Part shown: one piece after another, positions 1 through 8,400 of the stretch | Layout of the letters: each line of letters opens with the position of its first letter | Numbering within the stretch: position 1 is the first letter of the stretch | Made by a program: the position numbers and the translations under genes | The notes under the pieces: model-generated | Seen by the model: only the letters and a program-made list of their open reading frames with translations | Told to the model about the DNA's origin: nothing | Database searches by the model: none | Assembly: GCA_008931825.1 (NCBI GenBank) | Contig: QXVZ01032005.1 | Span: 1-21,606 of the forward strand | Reading direction: 5' to 3' | DNA: 21,606 nt | DNA from: Phallusia fumigata | Lineage: Eukaryota; Chordata; Ascidiacea; Phlebobranchia; Ascidiidae

Positions 1-3000
1 AACTACGCCATCTTTATGCTTGTTGCAGGTAGTGCTCCCGCGTTTTTTTGGTAATTCTCATTGTTAAGGTAACTTAATATCAGCGCTTTGTTTCGGAGTA
101 ATTTATTGACGCGAATATCACTTGTCAATTGTTGATGTTTACTTTTAGAACTTTCAGAAACATCAAGCAAAACAAGTACAATTATTCCTTATACGAATCT
201 TCCCACCACGATATCAGCACCATCACAGTTGGTTGCATCCTTTTATGAATGGAGAATCGACTGTCCAGTCAACAACTGCACTTTCATGTTTACCATGAGA
301 AATATAAGCCACGACGCATACAACGAGCACTTGTTTGTAAGTAACCTTTACACACCCCAAAAGCGCAAAAAGGTTTTACAATATTTGTCTTGCTTTTGTG
401 CAGTTAATTATGGTTCTAAAGGGCGTATAAGTTAGATTTGTGTTTTTTACAACAAGAAAGTTAGTTCACAACCAATATTTGTAAAACCAACGAAGTATTT
501 TTTAACTCAAGGTTGTGGCAAAAACTGCTGATGGATCTCTTTCATATTGCAACAAGTTTTCCGCTCACACAAGATTCGTTAAGTTTACAACTGCAGGCAA
601 ATACGCCTCCATACAGCTGCAAGTTGTTTCCAAACGCCCCTCCGTTAAAACACGATTCCTGGCTGAAGTTAACGCAGGTACGTGATACATGAAGTTGCCA
701 ATGATGTGGATCAGTCCTCCACAACCGGGTGCCACGAGTAGTGTCGAATCCGTGGTTTGGCGCGTGACGTCGTGCTTGTTACCGATCGCTTCTGCTTTAT
801 TTGCTTAACCCTTGGTGCTGCAGTCTGTCTGGAGACTAGCATGACGCAAGAACCGTCTCAGATACTCTTGTATTATCGTTGCTGATTCCAACGAATAGAA
901 GGGAATCATTCCATTGGGTTGGAATGATTCCAATTGAATCGCAATGCGGAAATTGGAAAGAATGATTGCGTGTCACAACGTATGTGAAATGCATATTTAG
1001 ATCAAGATTTGGCTAAATTCAAGCACCTTTTTGGTCACATGACACATATAGAGGAAAGGATTGGCCCAAAACTGGGGGGGGGGGGGGGGGGGGGGAATTA
1101 ACTTAACGCATGGTTGCACTTGGGAAAAGAAGCATAGAAATCCTTTTTAAGCATTTATTTGTCCGTAACATTCCGGCCCCAAAAACGTCAGACATCATGG
1201 AAAACATTTTTCTAAACAAAGGCGGATAACGAACAAACTATATAATTTCAAAATTCACAAGTGACAAAAAACGGTCAAAGCGTTAACAATTCGAAAAATG
1301 TGTTTCAGATACTACATTTTTGGAGGTGTATCCGAATTCTAATAGATGGGCTACAAACTATACTGGGATTCTTTATACAGCCAGGTTTAATGAATCACAA
1401 ACCACTGATGTGGCATTTTGGACATTTAGTAACAGTGATGCCCTATATCTCCATTGCTCCAAAAACGACACTGTCAGCAATACCCACTTTGCAGCAAACT
1501 GTTCAAACAATGGGGGATTTTTGAAATCTATCTTAGCTACAATAGATCCACTATCTAGAACATTAAACCAGACTGAAATTAGATTTCAGACATCTGGCAC
1601 TGTGGCGCCGTGGAGAAAAAGGATATCAGTTTCAGGTCTGTTTTTGTTCCGCTTTTTTGGTAATCGATTTGCAGTTACTTGTTTTTGTCATCTTGTAAAG
1701 CTAAGTTCAACTTTTAATTGTGCCAGCTTACTTTTTGCACAAGTAACTTTTTTTTCAGATTGTGGTAATTCTTCACTGCCTGGAGTGACACAAAATGTTC
1801 CAGCAAATCAAGTTTACCTAAGCACGCATGTATTTTCCTGTATTACACCGGATTACCAACCTGCAACTGCTAGAGCTGTTTGTCAACAAGATGCAACATG
1901 GAACTTGACACAATTTTGTGTAAAATGTAATTAGTACAAGTAATATTATTATGTGTTGACAAACCTTACGGACAAACCTTGCAGTATCAGTTTTGAGCAT
2001 CAGTCACTTGTGTCTTACTTTTCTCACTAAAGAGTATCTTTATTCAATATGTTTTGCTAAGTTATGTTTACACAGATTCTTCTCAAATTTCTGATGGTAG
2101 TGTAACTGGAATCATTATTTCCGTGATTTGTTTCCTATGCGTTGTGGTGGTCACTGTTGGATATTTGAGCAGAAAAAAATGTGGTGGTTCAGGTGAGCCT
2201 ACACGATTACACCTATTTAAAGAAACACAGCAAAATGCATGAAATATGTTGCTAGTAGTTGGGTCTCTGAAGGGACTCTGTTTTTTTTCTTTTCCTTTTT
2301 TAACCTGCAGGCATACATGTTTGGTGGATATGATTGACACTTTTACAGTTGGTAGATATGGTGATGGAGATGTGCCATCTGTTTTGTTTGACCCCATAGC
2401 CCCCTGTGATTACCCCACTAGTCTCGAGATAGTAAAACATTTTTTCATGTGTTTACACCACAACCTTTAGTTCTGTGTATACACAATTTGGTACTAGCAC
2501 AGACTTGCCTTACCATGTCAATTGTCTGTCTCTCCAGTAAAATGGAAACCAATTCAATGTCAGAATTGATTGAAATTTACACAGTTTATTTGTTTGACCT
2601 CATAGGCCCAGCCTTTTCCCTGTTAGCCCCCTGAAAAGGGGCAAATTTTTGAGCAATATCAAAACTGGACGAAATTTGAACAGTTTTGGAAAACATTTCA
2701 TAATGGAACATTGCTGTACACTATTCATAAAGCCCTATAAGTTGAACTGCTAAGCCTATTAGGTTCGATTTGATCACAGTTGTGTGTCATTTCATTTTCC
2801 TAGTTATTTTTATAATCACCAACTCAACAGATTAAATGAAACTCATTTAAAATATCTGCTACAATTCTTACATGTATCTTGACAAATGTATAATCCACAA
2901 CTTTGCAGGTGACATGTGTGCGGACCCATGTGTCTGTGCCTGCAGAAACAATCATAAAAAAAGCTCAAAAGCCACAAAAAGCTTAGGTAACTATGGGACT

Positions 3001-3231
3001 AAATGTAACATAATATAGTGAATGTGTGGCCCATAAATTAAGTGGTGGTGTATATTGAATGGCATTGTGGTGAAAGCCACCCTTTTGTTTTAGACAAAAA
3101 TGTTCATGTGTTTAAAATTGTCAGATAATTTTATATTTAACTAAATGTTTCTTATTATTTTTTGTGCAGGTGAACAACATGCAGAAGACGAAACACCTGA
3201 ACCAGCAGTTGAATTGGAAAAAATGTTATAA
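1..3231 (+). CDS. Gene A (5'-partial): CUB-like/unknown domain/CCP type I membrane receptor
   Basis: Exons by phase and GT/AG borders: 1-28, 149-336 (or 158-336), 512-677, 1309-1635, 1759-1926, 2076-2192, 2909-2986, 3170-3231 (stop TAA 3229-3231), about 377 residues in the window. Nearly all introns are phase 1; one inside the CUB-like domain is phase 0. Domain order: last strand of a CUB-like domain (ends NYAIFMLVA), a full CUB-like domain, a ~105-residue domain of unknown type, one sushi/CCP, a transmembrane helix and a ~50-residue cytoplasmic tail. The architecture indicates a cell-surface receptor or adhesion protein with a complement-control module. The signal peptide lies left of the window. 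The last four domains match gene B in order and intron phase, so A and B are tandem paralogs. The CCP donor (AT|GTAATT) is weak but is the best phase-1 choice that keeps all four CCP cysteines. Function and ligand are unknown. Confidence 0.75.
149..677 (+). CDS. Gene A exons: complete CUB-like domain
   Basis: Two exons (149-336 and 512-677) joined in phase 0 and bounded by phase-1 introns. The first half has WRIDCPVNNCTFMFTM, like the CUB start with a Trp, a Cys pair and an alternating hydrophobic strand. The second half has SYCNKFSAHTRFVKF then a final strand KTRFLAEVNA, like the CUB end. Two in-frame acceptors (AG at 147-148 and 156-157) would change the protein by three residues. The cysteine spacing is not classical, so CUB-like is a pattern call rather than a certain one. 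Confidence 0.6.
902..931. repeat. Perfect 12-bp inverted repeat, 6-nt loop
   Basis: Arms GGAATCATTCCA (902-913) and TGGAATGATTCC (920-931) are exact reverse complements around a 6-nt loop in a gene A intron. Related partial words (GATTCCAA, AATGATTG) occur just outside, so it may be part of an old palindromic element. Confidence 0.9.
1074..1095 (+). repeat. G22 homopolymer run
   Basis: Twenty-two uninterrupted G residues in the 631-bp intron between the CUB-like exon and the unknown-domain exon of gene A. It is a potential quadruplex and a length-unstable site. Its exact length in an assembly is uncertain. Confidence 0.95.
1309..1635 (+). CDS. Gene A exon: unrecognised ~105-residue ectodomain
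   Basis: Single phase 1-1 exon. Its key features are NYTGILY, FNE, TDVAFWT, a lone Cys after a hydrophobic strand, ANCS, and a conserved glycosylation-type block NQTEIRFQTS near the end. The gene B exon at 7661-7978 carries the same features in the same order; identity is roughly 40 % by eye. Two cysteines are shared, suggesting one disulphide in a beta-rich (Ig- or CUB-like) fold. I do not recognise the family. Confidence 0.8.
1759..1926 (+). CDS. Gene A exon: sushi/CCP domain
   Basis: Acceptor after a T-rich run (TTTTTTTTCAG). The exon encodes a single CCP with the four canonical cysteines (DCGNSS, FSCIT, AVCQQ, FCV) and the Trp (TWNLT) before the last one. CCP domains are complement-regulator modules that mediate protein binding outside the cell. 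It aligns with the gene B CCP at 8367-8531. Confidence 0.85.
2076..2192 (+). CDS. Gene A exon: transmembrane segment
   Basis: A 39-codon phase 1-1 exon encoding a polar stalk (SSQISDGSVT), a hydrophobic helix (IIISVICFLCVVVVTVGYL) and a stop-transfer signal SRKK followed by CGGS. The donor is CAG|GTGAGC. It anchors the protein as type I, with the tail in the cytoplasm. Confidence 0.85.
2909..3231 (+). CDS. Gene A exons: cytoplasmic tail
   Basis: Two exons, 2909-2986 and 3170-3231. The first encodes a Cys-rich stretch (MCADPCVCACR) and then a Lys/Ser-rich stretch. The second is acidic (EQHAEDETPEPAVELEKML) and ends at TAA. Acceptors (CTTTGCAG and TTTTTTGTGCAG) and the first donor fit well. 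No ITAM, ITIM or kinase motif is visible. The juxtamembrane cysteines could be lipid-modified, which is inference. Confidence 0.7.
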
Positions 3232-3484
3232 AAATAATTGTGTTGTTCTATGACGGTTTGTTTTGAAATTCACATTTTCAAATATAACAGATTTTATTGA
3301 CTGCTTACCAGTGATACGTAAGCCGGAACGGTCCGCCGTTACGGTAAAAGAACTATTGCCGGCGTTCGGATAAAAGTTGTGGCAAGTTTCGACTATAAAA
3401 ACTTGGTTGATATTTTTTAATGCCAAGGCAGTGTATTGGTTAAAGTATCTAACTATTATTTCTTTCTGATAACAAAAAAATTGG
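3232..3484. other. 3' flank of gene A with a GC-rich island
   Basis: No AATAAA is seen close to the gene A stop. A patch at 3312-3411 is richer in GC than its surroundings and has exon-like readings on both strands, described in the findings. I call no gene here. Confidence 0.5.
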
Positions 3485-3725
3485 CAATAGTAAAAGTTTT
3501 CTTACATTTGTAAGAAATCGCAGCTTAATTTTGTGAAGGTCCTCGTCACTAACTTGCATAAAATGCCATGTTTGTTTTGGTTCCTCGTTAGTCTCTGTTT
3601 AGAAATTAAACTACCTTTTAAAATGATTTCAACGTAAAGGAAAAATGGTGTCGTTTCAAATCTCAATAAAGGACAAGGACGAATAGAGCTAAATAAGGGT
3701 TGTTCTTTCAAATAAATTAAATCTC
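3485..3725. mobile_element. Diverged, truncated copy of the 4798-5155 element
   Basis: This stretch aligns with the right two thirds of the element at 4798-5155. Shared words include TTAATTTTGTGAAGG/CTAATTTTGTGAAGG, TTTCAAATCTCAATAAAGGA and AATAGAGCT. The terminal CGGTTGGCAACCC is missing or decayed, so no clean end or target-site duplication can be given. Confidence 0.75.
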
Positions 3726-3928
3726 TCGATAATTTAAACATTCTTTTAAAAATTTCTAGTAGGCTATTTTGTCTGCTTTTGTTTTATTGTTACGTAGCCT
3801 GCACTTTTTCCTTTATTTGTGTGACGTAATAGGTAACTGTTTTGCGATGCTTAATTTTCGCGACGATATTGAAAAATACCGGATCGGTCCGATAAGAAAG
3901 TCATTCTACTTCATCACTGAAGCTAGCA

Positions 3929-4170
3929 CAGGGGTGTGCAACCTGCGGCCCGCGGGCCAAAAAAGTCCGCGAAGAAGTGTTGACTTTAAATGAAGTGCGA
4001 CCCGAGAAATAATTCAGGTGCATTACTTTTCTTTTATGTGCTCGCACAACCGACCGGAGTTACATTTATTATCCTGGGAAAGTAAAGCGTACAACGGAAA
4101 CCAAATGTTATTCTTTGATATGCAATAGGACAAAACCAACTTGTTTTAAACAACGGTGCGGCCCGCGGTC
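3929..4170. mobile_element. hAT-like non-autonomous element, 3' end decayed
   Basis: It begins CAGGGGTGTGCAACCTGCGG followed by CCCGCGGGCC, a terminal sequence typical of hAT elements in many animals. A matching inverted GCGGCCCGCGG lies at about 4157-4169. There is no coding capacity. The right boundary and target-site duplication are not clear. Confidence 0.6.
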
Positions 4171-4260
4171 TAATGCGGGTGATTGTATTTGGCCTCGATA
4201 AAAAAACCATGTTCAAACAGATAGGATACAATCTATTTTAAGTATGTGGACTTTGTAAGG

Positions 4261-4592
4261 CAAGGCTGTCCAAACTTTTTTTTATCGGGTCAAGGCGCCC
4301 GCTGGCTATTGTTGGTTTTTAACCCTAAAATTCCTACTCAATCACATGGCTGCACAACGGTCCTACCAGGCTAATGACATTTGTGTTGCGTCAGTACCAT
4401 GCGCTTTTCCTCCTTGCCGATAAAAAACGTTCCATGAAAAGCTCTTTAGGTCACAATTAAGTCGCTTCAACCCAAAAGCTGAATCAAAACTTTGGCAGGC
4501 CATGTGCAACACAATATGAAACCACAGCTGCGGGCCACGTGAAATGTGGTCGCGGGGCGCACTTGGCCCGCGGGTCGCACTTTGGACACTTG
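4261..4592. mobile_element. hAT-like MITE, about 330 bp
   Basis: The left end CAAGGCTGTCCAAAC pairs imperfectly with the right end, whose reverse complement is CAAGTGTCCAAAGTG. The inside near both ends is GC-rich (GGCGCCCGC and GGCCCGCGGGTCGC), typical of hAT termini. No transposase is encoded. Flanking 8-mers do not match well enough to call a target-site duplication. Confidence 0.6.
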
Positions 4593-4797
4593 TGGTGGAA
4601 GGACACTTTTCTCTTGGGAAGCAGTGTTTTAACTTCATTAAATAAAGTATCTGCTGAACAATTAACAATCAAATAAACCACTCATTATTTGGCGGTTATG
4701 TCACTTCTAGTATTAAGAGATGTATTGGTATAAACTAAAACTGTATTACTGTTTTTGTAATGTAGAGACAACCATCGCAAAACAACCTTTATAAGAG

Positions 4798-5155
4798 TAG
4801 GGTTTCCAACTTTGTTGAGCTACAACAAAGGACTTTGATTGATATTTTATCATGTCTTGAAAACACACTTCGAATTAACATTTCGATCTGATAATGNACT
4901 ATGAAAAGGTTTCTTGGTTTAAATTTCATTTACACCAAATTTCGACCTAATTTTGTGAAGGACATCACCATCTTGCACAAAATACCATATTTTTTGTAGT
5001 TCTTAGTGAGTCTCAGTTCAAAAATTGAACCACTAGTCAAAAACGATTTTAAAATAAAGAACAAAAAGTGTCATTTCAAATCTCAATAAAGGACAAGGAC
5101 AAATAGAGCTGAATAAAGGACTGTCCTTTGAAATAAAGGACGGTTGGCAACCCTA
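4798..5155. mobile_element. hAT-type MITE, 358 bp, with 8-bp TSD
   Basis: The left end TAGGGTTTCCAAC matches the reverse complement of the right end GGTTGGCAACCCTA. It is flanked by an identical 8-bp duplication TATAAGAG at 4790-4797 and 5156-5163. Eight-bp duplications with such ends indicate the hAT superfamily. There is no transposase, so it was mobilised in trans. An N lies at 4897. Its right side has AATAAAGGAC/GTCCTTT palindromic words. The intact duplication suggests a more recent insertion than the copy at 3485-3725. Confidence 0.85.
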
Positions 5156-5360
5156 TATAAGAGGCTGATCAAACGGTTCCCGTAAAACAAACGACAAACT
5201 TTATCGCTCGACCTTACCTTTAAACAGCCGCGCAAAAACATGTAACCCGTGGAATTGCGATTTCTGGAAGGAGTACTTGTTGCGTCGCTTTGGGCTGAAA
5301 GTTTGCCTGAAAAACAGCGGCATTTATTTTGCAACTAGTCGACTGCAGGGCGTGGAAACA

Positions 5361-5439
5361 ATGAATTTGCAACTGGTTTTGTTTTGTGTAGGAGGAGTGA
5401 TGACCTTAAACTTTCAAGTTTCTGCTGATGCTGAAAAGG
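5361..5439 (+). CDS. Gene B exon 1: signal peptide
   Basis: ATG at 5361 opens a hydrophobic leader (LVLFCVGGVM...) with a likely cleavage after VSA. The exon ends in phase 1 at the donor AGG|GTACGT. The frame is open upstream to 5277 but has no ATG there, so 5361 is the start. An AG 12 bases upstream (5347-5348) could be a spliced-leader acceptor, though its pyrimidine tract is poor. Confidence 0.7.
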
Positions 5440-8400
5440 GTACGTATCGAAAACAATACGTAAATGCTTCCTATAGTCTAATTGTTTCAAATCGTTAACA
5501 AAATATTTTTTCCACTTCTGTGCTCATTTACACATGTTTTAATGTTTTATCTGTTTGAAAACATAGTTAAAATTCACGCCGTTTGAGTAGGGTTAAAAGC
5601 TTTAGTAGTGCTTGTAAGCCTGCCCTGTTGTCCACTTTTTGCCTTACACTGTTATGTCGCAGGCCACGTCAGAAGCAGTTCTTTTCTCCCACTTATCTCG
5701 GGAATAACTTCAACACAAAATTTCAGACACCAAGGAAGTAAATATCAATTGGTTGCGCTGGTTGACGGACAACTGGCAGATGGAAGCAATTGTACGGTGA
5801 ATAATTGGCCATTTGTGATATGATGCTTTGGTTTAGTTGCAAATATGGTTTTTTGGAGACAACAAGTTACCCGGTTTTGGAGTGGGTTAAAACACGAGTC
5901 CTGTAAAACCAATTTCTGTGGACAAAATTGATTGATTCGCTACATGTCGTTGTTATCGTTACAGTTTAACTGCCTTGGATGGAAGTATGCTCTTTATCAA
6001 GTTTAAAAAAAAACTTTACAGGCTCCTAAAACTATTCGAACTATCTTGTAGTGTCGTTGAGAACGAGTAGGAAAATGCAATCTTGTACCACAACTCTGGT
6101 TTTGCAATGACCTTGCTTGTCCTTGTGGCATCAGGACATTCATCGATTTGCGTCAACCTCGTAAAGTATTCAGGCGTGCTCAAACGTTGCGCAACAAACG
6201 ACATAACGACCTGCGAAGGCACTATATACGATGGGCGAGAACGAACTTGTCCGTGGCGTCAAATATCGTTAGCTTTATTGGACGACGAAATCACAAGACC
6301 CATTTTCCGTAACACATAGGCCTACACGTATTGCCCCTGTATAAACACCACTGATGTGAAAACACAACAAGAATGCAATGCAAATTTTTTAGTTATCTTG
6401 CGCCGATGAAGGACATGTTAAGAAAGTTTCTGACTGCGTTGATGGAAAGTCGTGTTTTGATATTGGAACACCTGGATGTTTAAATGTCACTTTTCCGTGG
6501 TTTAAATATGAAACATCGTCAAACTACGTCCTCGTTAAACTTTTAGCAGGTAAAGTCCTTTTTTGTTTCTTGTTTTACGCTTTGTTTGTTTTTTGGCGAT
6601 CAGTGTCTATTTTAGCTTTTACTTGTGCATATTGCTAACTGTGTGTATAGGTGTTTTGCTTTTAGAGTAAGGAACTAAACAACACCACTTACCCAAACTC
6701 TCAAACAATTAAAATCATGTAGTCCCAAAAAGGATGTTATTTACCAACCTGTAAAAACGCCATTTAAGACCGTTTGAAATTTCATCAAACACTTTTGTTG
6801 GTAGTGTTGAAATATGTTGTCGAGCTTTTAAACTTACAAAACTCTCGAACTTTCTTCGGCTCTTCAACGTTTTTGCTGGTAAAGGTTTTTTTGGGAAAGA
6901 GGAAGTTGTGGTGTATCCAGAAAGGTATTTCTTATAGTTACGTTTTATGTTTTGTATAACGTCAACGAAATGCTCATATGGGACTGCGCTGGATTTTTAC
7001 AAAGTTTCCATTGTCGAATTTGTATTTAATTTTGGTTACTGCTGCTGTAAACCGCTTAGCCTTTGGTTGAAACCAGTTTCAACCGGAACGTCTAAAAGAA
7101 CGTTTACTGTAATTTTGGTAAACAACCTCTACTAACCTTTATTAGTCAAATAGACTAACTTTAATGTAATTACCCACTAACCCTTATGTGTACTTGCTTA
7201 TCTTTGATAGAAATAAAGCTCTTCATAAGTCATTATTACTTTAGTTCTTCTTTTGCAGAAAAGGCAGTTGTCTTGGTGACCATTTTGTTATGTTTGTCGA
7301 TGGCAACGATATCCAATGCGGATTCGCAATGTGTTACTGAAAATAGTAAGTTGCTATATTATGGATAAATCTATTTCAATTTGTTTTATTTGGGTGGCCT
7401 CCACAGGCCAGTTGCTGGTTTTGTCTTAAACGCAATATACCAAAAAGGTTTTGTTGTGAATTTTTTAAACTACTGAACCGTCATCCCCCTGTGTAACTGG
7501 ATGCATATATATTACTATTCAACAACACAAGCAAACCTTCGTCTAAAACAACAAACGTTTTTAGGGCAAAAAATAATGTGCGAGTTTGTCTTATTCTAAC
7601 TGCATTTTCTGTGCATACTTTACGATTGCAACTGACTTTTTAAAACCCGATTAATTTCAGCTGATGAACCTTTTTTAAATGTTTATCCACAAACGGGGAA
7701 CTGGGCTGTCAACTACCAAGGCCAACTTTATGTAGCAACATTCAATGAAAAGACCGATGTAGCTATTTGGACAATCAGAGACGAATCCTATGTTCTCGTG
7801 AATTGCCCATCGTACGACAGCACCATAAATGATTTTCTCGAGGCAAACTGTTCCGTCTCGAATTCGGCATTTCAATCCAGTTTAACTATCCGACAACCAC
7901 TGTCCGAGGAGTTTAATCAAAGCGAAGTAAAGTTTCGAACATCAAAACTTTGTTGGAAAAAAACGATGTCAGTATTTGGTACGTATACCTATTTTGGCAA
8001 TGGTCGTGTGTTACAAAGCTACCCTCCACATGAAAGGTTAAGAGTTCTAAATCCACCTTCCTTATGCAAAACCGAACTTTCACGTGCGGTGAGAAGTGAT
8101 TCACCACGCTACGAGAAATATCATCCACTTTAATATGAGTAAAAACTTGGTCAAACATTGTTCCAGCGATAATATAATGCAAATTACAGTCGTTAAGATA
8201 TCACTCGGGTAGAAAAACAACTTCTTATGGTGTGTAAAAATATGCTAAAAACACATTTAGTTGGTAAGGTGATTTATTGACCGCCTTGAGCTCAAGAGGT
8301 TTGGTTTATAACGTTAAAACAATCCGTACTGTGAGCCTTACGACTGACTGATTACCAAATTTGTAGAGTGTGGCAATGTGTCAATATCAGGAGTGAAGCA

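Noticed and set aside
1818-2397. Minus-strand open frames over the CCP and transmembrane exons of gene A
   Set aside because: They are antisense shadows of well-supported + strand exons with no domain of their own.
4363-4681. Minus-strand open frames of 65-101 codons
   Set aside because: They lie across the hAT-like MITE at 4261-4592 and its flank and encode no recognisable transposase motif.
5083-5334. Minus-strand open frame of 83 codons
   Set aside because: It starts inside the MITE at 4798-5155 and runs into the gene B upstream region with no domain or homolog in the window.
6550-6638. Read-through of the gene B CUB-like exon into the intron, giving a hydrophobic FLFYALFVFW-type stretch to a stop at 6636
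   Set aside because: T-rich introns translate into Phe/Leu-rich peptides by chance, and the donor GCAG|GTAAAG is good and shared with gene A. A retained-intron membrane form cannot be excluded but has no positive support.
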